A stretch of DNA of 64,000 nucleotides. Origin: AP-15 sp963747735 (lineage in GTDB: Bacteria; Pseudomonadota; Alphaproteobacteria; ATCC43930; CGMCC-115725). The notes below the pieces were generated by a model, which was not told the DNA's origin, made no database searches, and saw only the letters and a list, made by a program, of their open reading frames with translations. The position numbers were made by a program, and so were the translations under genes. The stretch is from the NCBI GenBank assembly GCA_963747735.1, contig CAVVGE010000005.1, positions 633,931-697,930 of the forward strand, written 5' to 3'. Shown here piece by piece: positions 25,966 through 34,538 of this stretch; position 1 is the stretch's first letter; every line of letters begins with the position of its first letter.

Positions 25966-27048
25966 TTATTTCACCGCGTAAAGTTTTCCGCGTTCGCGAC
26001 CGAGATATGGTCCATAGATACGCCGAAGATCGCTGACGCTCATGCTAAGAAGCGCCTTGAGCGTTTCAAGATCGTATTGCAAATCGTCGGCATGGAGTTT
26101 GATGAGCCTCGGGAAAACTGAGGGCTGCTCATATTCAAAATCCGTTTCCGGAGGTTCCCGCGTGCGCCAACCCAACGCAGACAGCCTTTTCCAAAGATAT
26201 TCGCTCTGATGCCTTGTCAGAGCGCCAATCGCGCTTGCTCGATAGAGCAGGAACGCCATCGAGGTTCGCCAATACGATTTTTGACGAGCGAGCCATTCAA
26301 GAGTGATCTTTTGACCGATCAGCGACCGCCGGAATAGCCGCTCAGGCACGAGTAACTCGCCGGCAAATGCATTTGCTTCATCTTCGATCTGATCAGTCGG
26401 AATTTGGTGCATGATGACGTGACCCAACTCATGCGCCAGCGAGAAGCGCATTCGGTCGGGGGGCACATGTCTATTGAGGAAAATACATGGCGGCAAATCG
26501 CGGGCCGTCATGGTGACGCCATCGATACCCTTCTCCAAGTCGCACCATATAACGAGAATTCCGGCGCGCTCGCAATAATCCGTCAGACCCCCGAGTGGGC
26601 CATCCGGAATTGACCACGTCTTTCTGATGATATGGGCAATTTCCTGTGGTCCGCCACCCTCATCTACATCAATGCGCGGGAGCGGAAGCTCTGGATGAAG
26701 ATTTGCCGCCCTTAGATAGCGGCGTAGGTGCATAAGCCGAATGTTCAGCTCCGCATGGATCTGTTTGAGCACACGTTCCCCGACCGCGGACTTACGCCGG
26801 TCCATGGGATGGACGCTCAGAGGCAGCCCAGACAAACTATCGGTCTGATAGAAAAATGATACAGGGAAATTAAGCGCACCGGCAATACGTTCAATGCTTT
26901 CGGATGATGGTCCTTCGGGCAAAATACCATTCTCGATTTGCGAATAATGACCCTGATTAAGGCCGGCTTCCTTTGCCACCTGCCCCTGACTTATTCTTCT
27001 ATACTGCCTCGCAAGAAGCAGTAGAGACGCATTGAACTCGGCAAGCAT
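25966..27048 (-). CDS. XRE-family regulator fused to ImmA/IrrE metallopeptidase domain
   Basis: A 360-residue protein. Residues about 12-66 form a Cro/C1-type helix-turn-helix (GQVAKEAGLNQGHYSQIENG). The ImmA/IrrE domain follows, with zinc site HELGH (206-210) in the context RFSLAHELGHVIMHQ and the third ligand region EDEANAFAGELLVPE. Proteins of this kind cleave a partner repressor or antitoxin after stress, in mobile elements and toxin-antitoxin loci. It is the second gene of a pair: its ATG overlaps the stop of the upstream gene (TGATG). Base composition is lower in G+C than the chromosome average here. Confidence 0.88.
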   Translation of the reverse strand: MLAEFNASLLLLARQYRRISQGQVAKEAGLNQGHYSQIENGILPEGPSSESIERIAGALNFPVSFFYQTDSLSGLPLSVHPMDRRKSAVGERVLKQIHAELNIRLMHLRRYLRAANLHPELPLPRIDVDEGGGPQEIAHIIRKTWSIPDGPLGGLTDYCERAGILVIWCDLEKGIDGVTMTARDLPPCIFLNRHVPPDRMRFSLAHELGHVIMHQIPTDQIEDEANAFAGELLVPERLFRRSLIGQKITLEWLARQKSYWRTSMAFLLYRASAIGALTRHQSEYLWKRLSALGWRTREPPETDFEYEQPSVFPRLIKLHADDLQYDLETLKALLSMSVSDLRRIYGPYLGRERGKLYAVK

Positions 27049-27650
27049 CAGTCGTCCTCATGATCACTGGTTTCTTCTTCCGGTTTAATTGGATGAAGGA
27101 CACGATCTCCGGCGGGCGCCAGTGGTTTCAGTATCGGGAAATCTTCAACGACAGAGCCCCCCGGTGATCCGAGTTCAAAGTACCACAAAATGCGGCGGCC
27201 CTCTCTGGCAACGACGCCTATCCAGTCAAGCGCCGTTGCAAATCGATTGAAGACATGCGCTAATTCTACGCGCTGCAGGCCCTCGTAACCGAACAAGTCC
27301 ACTTGATGCCGATGAAATAGCGTCGATAAATATGTCGGGAAATTAGCTGTATAAAGCTGAATGCTTGCTTTCTTGAATCGAAGCAGAACCAGATCATCGA
27401 AGATGATCGACGCCGTATCGTGATGCGGCACCACCTGAACGCCTTTATCATCAATGAGCGCCCCGGCAGCGTTATCTACGGAATGTTCCCACATTACGCC
27501 GGCGCTAGTAGATTTCCGACGCCACCATACCCTTTGAGGATAACCCGCCTTCACTCCCTCCCAAGCGTCCTCCACCGCGCGGCGACAGATCATATCGCGC
27601 CCATTTTTCGCAAGGACGCGCCGTACAACGTCAAGGTCTGGAGTAGGCAT
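27048..27650 (-). CDS. Uncharacterised partner of the XRE-ImmA protein
   Basis: A 200-residue protein, first gene of the pair. It starts with VVRRVLAKNGRDMICRRAVE, contains a central beta-rich segment (SIIFDDLVLLRFKKASIQLY) and ends in an acidic tail (EEETSDHEDD). No family is recognised with certainty. The tight one-base overlap with the ImmA gene strongly suggests that the two proteins work together; candidate roles are the target of the peptidase, or a toxin or sensor. Composition matches the island, not the surrounding chromosome. Confidence 0.65.
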   Translation of the reverse strand: MPTPDLDVVRRVLAKNGRDMICRRAVEDAWEGVKAGYPQRVWWRRKSTSAGVMWEHSVDNAAGALIDDKGVQVVPHHDTASIIFDDLVLLRFKKASIQLYTANFPTYLSTLFHRHQVDLFGYEGLQRVELAHVFNRFATALDWIGVVAREGRRILWYFELGSPGGSVVEDFPILKPLAPAGDRVLHPIKPEEETSDHEDD

Positions 27651-27730
27651 CGAGCGGCCCTCAGCGCCGGATCATCGGCACAACCGTGCCACAGACGAAT
27701 CCGGAAATCAATGATGAATTATGCGCGTCG

Positions 27731-27973
27731 CTATGCTTTTTTCTTAAACCATCGTTTGGACGCAGCAGCCCTCGCGATTTCGGCGCGGCGTTCTGGCGTC
27801 ATGCTCTTAGCTCGCGCCGGGCCGCCCTTGCGGCCCATAGCCGCCGCTGCCGGGTCTTTGCCGCGCTCCTCAGGCGTAGGCTCGCGATCCTCTACCTCGC
27901 CCGCTGCGATATCGACGATCAGCTTCGCTAGCTGGGCAGGGTCGCGCGGACGCTTGCGTCGTGGTGCGGTCAT
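27731..27973 (-). CDS. Small basic KGG-type protein
   Basis: An 80-residue, highly charged protein with AAAAMGRKGGPARAKSMTPE followed by RRAEIARAAASKRW. This 'GRKGG ... RRAEIA ... A..RW' pattern recurs in small hypothetical proteins of Alphaproteobacteria and in the stress-related KGG repeat group. It is probably disordered and may bind nucleic acid. No partner gene is obvious; it sits alone between the ImmA pair and a PEP-CTERM gene. Confidence 0.6.
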   Translation of the reverse strand: MTAPRRKRPRDPAQLAKLIVDIAAGEVEDREPTPEERGKDPAAAAMGRKGGPARAKSMTPERRAEIARAAASKRWFKKKA

Positions 27974-28188
27974 GTCGACAATATGGCATCGCTCACGTCG
28001 ATTCGGAACCCGGCGTCAAGATCCCCGCTACCAGACGCCCATGTGGATACCGCGCCTGCCCGAGATCGTCTAAAATGGACCTACTCCGAGTGGGCGTGAG
28101 GACCGGATCGACGCAACCCGGGGTCTACGGCTTCCTTTGATCGGATCGGGCCGTGCCTAACAGGGCGAAGCCGATCGGGAGTGATAGC

Positions 28189-28929
28189 ATGATCACCTTG
28201 CCGGAGCTTTGCGATGGGAAAAGGGTGCGGTCGCGCGCACGCGTCTGGCGCTCTGCGACGATCGGCATCGCCTTGCTGATGCTGTCCGGTGTCCTGAGCG
28301 AGGCGTCGGCCACCTGGTCGAGCTTTTGGACCTTCACTCCGGCTACGGGGACGTGGGTTTGGACCTGGGTCTGGACTTCGCCCGGCGCCTCGGGCGTGTC
28401 CGCAGTCGCTCGACCCGGCGGTGCCGACGAGCTTATTTCGGCCGCTTCGGATTCGGCCGACGTCGCCGGGCCCGATTGCTGCGGCATCACGATTTCCGAC
28501 TTTGGCAAATTGAAGCCGGCGTCGATCAAGCGAACCGGGTTGCTCGCTACTGATTTTATCATCGAACAGACGTATGGGTCGAATACCTCCGATTTGACGT
28601 TGCAATATATCGGGCAAACCACCTTGGACCCCGGCACCTTTCTCGGCTTGATGACGCTGACGGATCCGGACGCGCTTCCAGACTCGAACCCTCCGGTCGA
28701 GCTTGCCTATGAGGAAGCGTTTCGCGACGCGTCGGGAACCGTTCTCCGCGATATTGGCGTCATCAACTCGGGCGTCTCTGTACCCGAGCCCGGTTCTCTC
28801 CTGTTGTCACTCAGTTTTTTACTCGCAGTCGGTGTTTGGATCCTCGCCGGAGGCCGAGCAGGAAGAGGGCGTTTGGGTCGTCGCAGCCGCTCTCCCCGCG
28901 CCCTATGTGACGGGCGGATAACGATTTAA
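28189..28929 (+). CDS. Exported protein with PEP-CTERM sorting signal
   Basis: A 246-residue protein beginning at ATG 28189, with GGGAG a few bases upstream. The signal segment is at about residues 19-42 (SATIGIALLMLSGVLSEAS-A). A tryptophan- and threonine-rich strip (TGTWVWTWVWT) follows, then a beta-rich body, then SVPEPGS, a hydrophobic helix and a basic tail. This is the canonical VPEP form of the exosortase signal, compared with the EPPG form of the other three. The tail after the helix is long (about 30 residues). Confidence 0.75.
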   Translation: MITLPELCDGKRVRSRARVWRSATIGIALLMLSGVLSEASATWSSFWTFTPATGTWVWTWVWTSPGASGVSAVARPGGADELISAASDSADVAGPDCCGITISDFGKLKPASIKRTGLLATDFIIEQTYGSNTSDLTLQYIGQTTLDPGTFLGLMTLTDPDALPDSNPPVELAYEEAFRDASGTVLRDIGVINSGVSVPEPGSLLLSLSFLLAVGVWILAGGRAGRGRLGRRSRSPRALCDGRITI

Positions 28930-28932
28930 GGC

Positions 28933-30126
28933 TTATTCGACGCCGTTGAGCGCGAAGTCGAAAATATCGAAATTGCGCAGCCGGCCCGCGTCGGCGCGGC
29001 AGCGGTACTCGGGGGTGAGCGGCCGCGACAGCATAAACGGCACACGCTCTTCGCCGAGCCCGCCATGCGAGCGCAGCCGGTGGCCGGCAAGACCCGACAA
29101 ATCATGCTCGGCGCGCGACGCGCCAATCGCAGTATCGGCATCGCCCAGCACCGCAAAATCGGCCTCGCGGTCATACGGCAATTCGAGCCGGCGCGCCGCC
29201 GCGGCGCGGTCGAGCACCGCTGCGACCCCCGGCAGCGCCGCGCTCGCCGCCATCAGCGCCGGAATTTCGGCCGCATCGCGCGCGTAGCCGCGCACAAACG
29301 AGCCGAGCGCGCCGTGATGGCGCACAAACGGATCGGTAATCGGGCAGATCACCCGCGCCGCTGCGGCGCCAAAACGCTCGGTCAACTCGTCTTCGAGAAA
29401 AATCACCCGCGGCTTGTCGTTCATGCCGTGATCGGCGACGAGCCCGACCACCGCGCCCAGCTCGACAAACCGCCTGACCCGCTCGTCGAGCGCGCGATGA
29501 AACGCGTCGGCCTCGGGCGTGCCCGGCGCGTGCGCATGCTGGACATAATCGGAGAGCGACAGATAGAGGAGCTGCGCCCGGCCGGATTCGAGGAGGCGCA
29601 CCCCGGCATCGAGCACAAAGAGCGACAGATCGGCCGAGTACATGTCGGGCCGCGGGCGCCCGACCAGCGCCTCGATATCGGCGCCGGCGCGTTCCGAGGA
29701 AACCGAAATGCCGTCGAGCCCGCGCCCGAGGAGGCGCCGCAATTTGTCCTTTGCCGTCACCGCGGCAACCGACACCCCGGCTTGCGACATCAGCCCCAAA
29801 ATCGTCTCGCTGCGCATCAGCGCGGGATCGGTCATCATGATCTCGCGCCCGCTCTCGCGGTCGAGGCAGTAATTCCCGGCGATCCCGTGCAGCGCAGGCG
29901 AGACACCGGTCACGATCGACACATTGTTCGGGTTGGTGAAGGTCGGCATTGCCGCATCGGCGGTGCCAAGAAACCCGCCGCGGGCAAACCCGCCGATCGT
30001 GTCGAGCACGCCGTCTTCGATGCCGCGCTCGACATAAGCCGGGTCGCAGCCATCGGCGCAAATCACAACGGTCGGCCGCGCCGGCTGCCGGTAGCTCCGC
30101 CCGTTCAGCTCGATCATTTCCGCCAT
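28933..30126 (-). CDS. phnA: Phosphonoacetate hydrolase (alkaline phosphatase superfamily)
   Basis: A 397-residue metal-dependent hydrolase that splits phosphonoacetate to acetate and phosphate. TVVICADGCDPAYV gives the first metal-binding Asp, PTFTNPNNVSIVTG (61-74) the nucleophilic Thr, and VADHGMNDKPRV plus a late RSHGGLGEE the other ligands. The TFTNPNN context distinguishes phosphonoacetate hydrolase from general nucleotide pyrophosphatases, though substrate should be tested. It would give the cell carbon and phosphate from a phosphonate. No phn transport genes are adjacent. Confidence 0.85.
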   Translation of the reverse strand: MAEMIELNGRSYRQPARPTVVICADGCDPAYVERGIEDGVLDTIGGFARGGFLGTADAAMPTFTNPNNVSIVTGVSPALHGIAGNYCLDRESGREIMMTDPALMRSETILGLMSQAGVSVAAVTAKDKLRRLLGRGLDGISVSSERAGADIEALVGRPRPDMYSADLSLFVLDAGVRLLESGRAQLLYLSLSDYVQHAHAPGTPEADAFHRALDERVRRFVELGAVVGLVADHGMNDKPRVIFLEDELTERFGAAAARVICPITDPFVRHHGALGSFVRGYARDAAEIPALMAASAALPGVAAVLDRAAAARRLELPYDREADFAVLGDADTAIGASRAEHDLSGLAGHRLRSHGGLGEERVPFMLSRPLTPEYRCRADAGRLRNFDIFDFALNGVE

Positions 30127-30174
30127 GACCGCTCCCCCGATCCGTCCACGAACCCCGCGCGCCCTGTTCGCATC

Positions 30175-30588
30175 CTAATCGGAGAGTGTGCGCAGCAGCT
30201 TTCGCGCGCCCTCGGCGAGGAACCCCGAGCGGGTCATGCCGCGGCGCGAGGCGGCGTTATCGATGCGCCGCAGCAGCCCTCTGTCCATGCTGACGTTGAT
30301 CCGGGTCGGATTGTCGGCGGCTTCCACGGGCACGACGATGTAGCGCGGATTGCAAAATTCTGAAAGATCGGGCTCCGCTTGCCCACCCTCACCGATCGAC
30401 GCCGGCAAGTCTTCGCCCTCGGCGATCATGTCCTCGACCGCCGAGGCCAGCGCGTCGTGCGCTTGCGCCGGAACCTCGGCAAATCGGGCGGCGGCCGAGG
30501 TTACCCCCGGAAAGTCCGGGAACACGATGGACCATATCCTCTCGCCCGGCGCGAGGTCGGCAACCGCGATGTAATGCCGTGTCGCCAT
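30175..30588 (-). CDS. HicB family antitoxin (second HicAB locus)
   Basis: A 137-residue antitoxin. IWSIVFPDFPGVTSAA and the EDMIAEGEDLPAS segment are the HicB core; the C-terminal part (RINVSMDRGLLRRIDNAASR) reads as a ribbon-helix-helix DNA-binding domain, different from the helix-turn-helix of the first HicB. The start at 30588 follows the toxin remnant by eight bases. The long upstream extension of the frame is an overlap with the toxin region and not real. Confidence 0.85.
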   Translation of the reverse strand: MATRHYIAVADLAPGERIWSIVFPDFPGVTSAAARFAEVPAQAHDALASAVEDMIAEGEDLPASIGEGGQAEPDLSEFCNPRYIVVPVEAADNPTRINVSMDRGLLRRIDNAASRRGMTRSGFLAEGARKLLRTLSD

Positions 30589-30596
30589 CGGGACCC

Positions 30597-30788
30597 CTAC
30601 GGTTTGGGCGGCCATTCCCACCCGGCCTGCCGGCAGATCTCGCGCAAGGTGCCGGTCGGAATATCGCCCGGATGGTTCGCGATGACCACGCGGTTCGCCT
30701 CTTTCCGAAAGATCAGGTGCGAACCTTTGCCCGGCCGCTCTGCTCAACCTTCGCGCCGCAGGCGCCTGATCGCCTCGACCGGCCGCAT
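30597..30788 (-). pseudogene. HicA-type toxin with an in-frame nonsense codon
   Basis: Read from ATG 30788 the frame gives MRPVEAIRRLRREG, then TGA, then AERPGKGSHLIFRKEANRVV with the catalytic-His motif KGSH, then HPGDIPTGTLREICRQAG and a natural stop at 30597-30599. HicA proteins have a conserved Gly-Trp at the stop position, so TGG appears to have become TGA. The span is exactly 64 codons with no other break. The toxin is truncated after 14 residues. It lies eight bases upstream of its intact hicB. Confidence 0.82.
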
Positions 30789-30930
30789 CGGTATACACAC
30801 TTATACACAACAAGATCAACGATCAAGCCCCCAGGCCACCCAGCCCGGCGAACCCGCTCTGGCGCACCCGCGATAAGCTGATATCTTGCGCCCAAGAATG
30901 ATTGGGCATCCGCATCGGGAGAGCAACAAG

Positions 30931-31686
30931 ATGGCTTCGAACGGCAAGGTGGCGCTGGTGACCGGCGGCGGCAGCGGCATCGGCAAGGCTTCGGCGTTGG
31001 CGCTGGCGAGAGAGGGGTTTGCGGTCGTCGTCGCCGGCCGCCGGCCGGAGCCGCTGCAGGCGGTCGTCGCCGAGGTCGAGAGCACGCAGGGCCGGGCCTT
31101 GGGCGTGCCGACCGATGTCAGCGACCCCAACTCGGTGCGCAACCTCTTTGCCAAAACCAAGGAGACCTACGGCCGGCTCGACGTCTTGTTCAACAATGCC
31201 GGCTTTGGCGCCGCGGCGCCGATCGAGGAATTGCCGTTCGAGCGCTGGCAGGCGGTGGTCGGCTCGATCCTGACCGGCTCGTTTTTGTGCACCCAGGAAG
31301 CCTTCAAGATCATGAAGGACCAGACCCCGATGGGCGGCCGGATCATCAACAACGGCTCGATCTCGGCGCATGTGCCGCGGCCCAATTCGGTCGCCTACAC
31401 CTCGTGCAAGCACGCGATCACCGGCTTGACCAAATCAACTTCGCTCGACGGCCGCAAATACGACATTTCCTGCGGCCAGATCGATATCGGCAACGCGCTG
31501 ACCGAGATGACCCAGCGCATGACCCGCGGCGTGCCGCAGGCGAATGGCGCGGTCATCGTCGAGCCGACGATGGATGTGGCAAACGTCGCCCGCTCGGTCG
31601 TCTTCATGTCGACCGTGACCGCCGAAGCCAACGTCCAGTTCCTGACCGTGATGGCCACCAAAATGCCGTTTGTCGGACGCGGCTAG
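30931..31686 (+). CDS. Short-chain dehydrogenase/reductase
   Basis: A 251-residue classical SDR. The cofactor loop is TGGGSGIG (about 10-17), NNAG follows in LFNNAGFGAAAP, and the catalytic set is Ser in NNGSISAH with Tyr and Lys in AYTSCKHAI. Acidic or basic choice for NAD versus NADP is suggested by AGRR after strand 2 (NADP-type). The start at 30931 follows GGGAGAG; an upstream in-frame codon would add 15 unlikely residues. Substrate unknown; no pathway neighbours. Confidence 0.9.
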   Translation: MASNGKVALVTGGGSGIGKASALALAREGFAVVVAGRRPEPLQAVVAEVESTQGRALGVPTDVSDPNSVRNLFAKTKETYGRLDVLFNNAGFGAAAPIEELPFERWQAVVGSILTGSFLCTQEAFKIMKDQTPMGGRIINNGSISAHVPRPNSVAYTSCKHAITGLTKSTSLDGRKYDISCGQIDIGNALTEMTQRMTRGVPQANGAVIVEPTMDVANVARSVVFMSTVTAEANVQFLTVMATKMPFVGRG

Positions 31687-31707
31687 GAGCGCTTGCGGCG
31701 CGGAGGG

Positions 31708-32496
31708 CTATGCGGGTTCCGGCGCCCGCGGATGGGTGCCGGCCCGCTGCGGCAGGACCAGGATGCAGCCGACGATCAATACCGCGATCACCGCCGAAGC
31801 GAGCGGCCGGCTGAGGGCGAGCCCGCCATTATGGATTGGCTTGTCGAGAAAATCGCCGACGGTCGCGCCGAGCGGCCGGGTCAGGATAAACGCCGCCCAA
31901 AACAGCAGCACTCGCGAGACACCGGTCGCGAAATAAAGCACGGCGAGGACAACGAGACCCGCACCGAAGACGAGCGCACCACCCGCATATCCAAGGCCCG
32001 TGGTGTCGGCCATCCAATCGCCGAGCGCGGTTCCCAAAGTCTGGGAAAAGGTGATCGCGGCCCAGTAGAACGCCTCCACCTTTGGCGTGCTGACGGTGTC
32101 GACCGAGATCGAGCCTTGCGACCGGTGCCACAGCGCCAGCACCGCGACGAGACAGCAAAGCAGCAGCGCCGAGCCGCCGGTATAGCCGATGCCCAAGGAA
32201 CGGTCGGCGAAATCCGCCATCGTCGTGCCGAATGTCGTCGATGCGACAATCGTTCCCCAATAAAGAAAAGAGTAGAATTTTTTCGCCGCGATCTGCAGGC
32301 CGACCAATACCATCAGCAAAACAACAAATATCGCCGTCCCCGCCAAATATCCCCAGTTCAGCGTCATCGTCACCGAATCGCCGCCGGTCTCGCCCAGCGT
32401 CGTCGCCAGGATTTTAACGATCCAGAACGCGAGCGTGACTTCCGGCACCTTGGTCAACGCGGTCTCGCGCCAACCGGCCTTTTGTTCAAATCCCAA
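31708..32496 (-). CDS. COG4705-type multi-pass membrane protein
   Basis: A 262-residue protein with about eight hydrophobic segments and four internal copies of a motif of the form T-x-LG-x-x-x-GD: ILATTLGETGGD, STTFGTTMADF, SQTLGTALGDW and TRPLGATVGDF. Copies two and three are each followed by a GxGYxGG segment (GIGYTGG, GLGYAGG). The repeat pattern is diagnostic of this uncharacterised family, which is often linked to metal or pH stress in annotation but without proof. It is convergent with the SDR gene. Confidence 0.82.
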   Translation of the reverse strand: MGFEQKAGWRETALTKVPEVTLAFWIVKILATTLGETGGDSVTMTLNWGYLAGTAIFVVLLMVLVGLQIAAKKFYSFLYWGTIVASTTFGTTMADFADRSLGIGYTGGSALLLCCLVAVLALWHRSQGSISVDTVSTPKVEAFYWAAITFSQTLGTALGDWMADTTGLGYAGGALVFGAGLVVLAVLYFATGVSRVLLFWAAFILTRPLGATVGDFLDKPIHNGGLALSRPLASAVIAVLIVGCILVLPQRAGTHPRAPEPA

Positions 32497-32594
32497 CGCA
32501 CACCTCTCGGGTGGAAACCGCCCCCGCCGGACCCGAAGAAGCTGAGGTTTGGCGCCGGCGTCGTCACCGCGTCATATCGGCGCAGCCAGCCGGC

Positions 32595-33395
32595 TCACTC
32601 CGTTTCATCTTCGATGGCGCTTTCGTGCCAGTGGCGCAGCACCAGGCGCGAGAGGCCGTCGAGGACGAGGTAGATGATGATCCCGGTCGCCGATAAGAGG
32701 AACAGCGCGGCGAAGAGGCGCGGGATGGCGAGGCGATAGCCGGCTTCGAGGATGCGAAAGGCGAGGCCGGTTTCGCTGCCGCCGGTGCCGGCGACAAATT
32801 CGGCGACGACGGCGCCGATCAGCGCGAGCCCGCCGCTGATCCGCAAGCCCGCGAGAAAATAGGGGAGTGCTGTCGGCAATTTCAGATAGCGCAAGGTCTG
32901 CGCCCGCGAGGCGCCGTAGAGGCGGAAGAGGGCAAGGAGGTTGCGGTCGGCGCTGTTGAGCCCGACTGTCGTGTTGGCGACGATCGGAAAAAACGCGACG
33001 ATCCAGGCGCAGACGAGAAGCGCCAGAAACGGCTGCCTGACCCAGATGATAATGAGCGGCGCGATCGCCACGACCGGCGTCACCTGCAGGATGACGGCGT
33101 AAGGAAAGAGGCTCAGCGCCAGGACGCGCGACAGCGAAAAGAGGAGCGCGATCGCGCCCCCCAGGACCGCGGCTGCCGCCAGCGCCGCCAAGGTGACGCG
33201 CAGGGTCACCAAAAGCGAGCCGAGGAGGCTCGGCCCGTCGGTCCACAACGCCCGCGCGACCGCCAACGGCCCCGGTAGGATGTAGACCGGAATGCCTTTG
33301 GCGCGGACCACCAGCTCCCACAGCGCGAGGAACGCGACACCGACGGCCAAGGGTGCGGCGATCCGCCACAGATGCCCGGCTGTGCGGCGGCTCAT
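32595..33395 (-). CDS. ABC transporter permease (SsuC/TauC/ThiX type)
   Basis: A 266-residue inner-membrane permease with six helices and the EAA-like loop LFRLYGASRAQTLRYLKLPT, which docks on the ATPase. It belongs to the nitrate/sulfonate/taurine/pyrimidine class. The start at 33395 (MSRRTAG) is preferred to a TTG two codons upstream. The gene follows the ATPase gene on the same strand but is separated from it by 333 bases filled with palindromic repeats. Confidence 0.9.
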   Translation of the reverse strand: MSRRTAGHLWRIAAPLAVGVAFLALWELVVRAKGIPVYILPGPLAVARALWTDGPSLLGSLLVTLRVTLAALAAAAVLGGAIALLFSLSRVLALSLFPYAVILQVTPVVAIAPLIIIWVRQPFLALLVCAWIVAFFPIVANTTVGLNSADRNLLALFRLYGASRAQTLRYLKLPTALPYFLAGLRISGGLALIGAVVAEFVAGTGGSETGLAFRILEAGYRLAIPRLFAALFLLSATGIIIYLVLDGLSRLVLRHWHESAIEDETE

Positions 33396-33428
33396 GACCA
33401 AGCGTCACCGTCCTCATCCATCCCGCCC

Positions 33429-33628
33429 CTTCCCATCCCTTCCCCCGCGAGCGGGGGAAGGGATGGGAAGATCTCAAAGCCCGAATATCCCCCTCTCCGC
33501 CCTTGGGGGCGGAGAGGGTCGGGGTGAGGTGGGGGGAGTCCCAACTCCGCCTGCGGCCCGACCCACCTCACCCTCCCACGCCTCCGGCGTGGGTCCCTCC
33601 CTCTCCCCCCGCAAGCGGGGGGAGAGGG
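33429..33628. repeat. Cluster of four GC-rich palindromes inside the ABC operon
   Basis: Four separate inverted repeats lie between the permease and ATPase genes. The first is a perfect 20-bp-arm palindrome at 33,429-33,470 with two central bases. The others have arms at 33,491-33,501/33,508-33,518, at 33,575-33,582 with its mate, and at 33,599-33,612/33,615-33,628. The rest of 33,396-33,728 contains no gene. They resemble clustered REP-type elements and could trim or stabilise the transcript between the two cistrons. Confidence 0.8.
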
Positions 33629-33728
33629 GCAAGGCGCGGCTTGAACATGTGTGCATGCCCTGGCGTGAGCGGGGGAAGGTTAGAGTGGTGGCCGAGCGGA
33701 GAAAGGCGGATAACGGAACCGCGCTCGA

Positions 33729-34529
33729 TCATTCTGAAGTCGCCGCACCGGCCGCCATCGCCCGCGCGAGATGCCCCGAAACCACGGTGCACAGCTCGCC
33801 GTAAGCTGCGGCGCTGCGCAAGGTGCGCTCGCGCGGCTGCGGCAGATCGACCGGGAGGTCGGCGGCGATGCGGCCCGGCCGCGCCGTCATCACCGCGATC
33901 CGGGTCGAGAGATAGACCGATTCGAAGACGCTGTGCGTAACAAAGACGACGGTCGGGCGCCGGCTCCCCCAAAGCCGCATCAAATCGTCGTTGAGGCCCA
34001 TCCGGGTGATCTCATCGAGTGCCGCAAACGGCTCGTCGAGCAGCAAGAGGTCGGGATCGGTGACGAGCGCCCTGGCGATCGAGACGCGCATCCGCATGCC
34101 GCCCGACAATTGCCGAGGATAGGTCCGTTCGAACCCGGCGAGCCCGACCGCGCGCAATTCGGCCTCGGCGCGCGCCCGCTCGGCCGGCCCGATACGCCCC
34201 TTGAGGCGAAACGGCAGCAGCACATTGCCAAGGACGGTGCTCCACGGCATCAAGGTCGGGTCCTGAAAAACAAAGCCGATCCGGCCCGCCGGCGCGCGCT
34301 CGCCGCCATCCTCGCCGAGATCGAGCCGGCGTTCGCCTGCACTGGCCGCGATCAACCCCGCGACGATCCGCAACAGCGTCGTCTTGCCGCAGCCCGAGGG
34401 GCCGAGCACGCTCAAAAATTCGCCGCGGGCGATGTCGAGATCGATCGGGTCGAGCGCCTCGACACCGCCGGCAAAGCGCTTGGCGACGCCGCGCAACGAT
34501 ACGACCGGCGCGTTTCGCGGCGGGCCCAC
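33729..34529 (-). CDS. ABC transporter ATP-binding protein (SsuB/TauB/ThiZ type)
   Basis: A 266-residue ATPase: Walker A GPSGCGKTT, Q-loop GFVFQDPTLMPW, signature LSGGMRMRVSIARAL, Walker B LLLLDEPFAALD, switch His in FVTHSVFES. It powers import together with the permease at 32,595 and the binding protein at 34,539; order on this strand is binding protein, ATPase, permease. Confidence 0.93.
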   Translation of the reverse strand: MGPPRNAPVVSLRGVAKRFAGGVEALDPIDLDIARGEFLSVLGPSGCGKTTLLRIVAGLIAASAGERRLDLGEDGGERAPAGRIGFVFQDPTLMPWSTVLGNVLLPFRLKGRIGPAERARAEAELRAVGLAGFERTYPRQLSGGMRMRVSIARALVTDPDLLLLDEPFAALDEITRMGLNDDLMRLWGSRRPTVVFVTHSVFESVYLSTRIAVMTARPGRIAADLPVDLPQPRERTLRSAAAYGELCTVVSGHLARAMAAGAATSE

Positions 34530-34538
34530 GCGTGACCC

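Noticed and set aside
28081..28617. Minus-strand ORFs opposite the PEP-CTERM gene at 28,189
   Set aside because: Their composition and lack of any motif mark them as shadows; the plus-strand gene has ribosome site, signal peptide and sorting tail.
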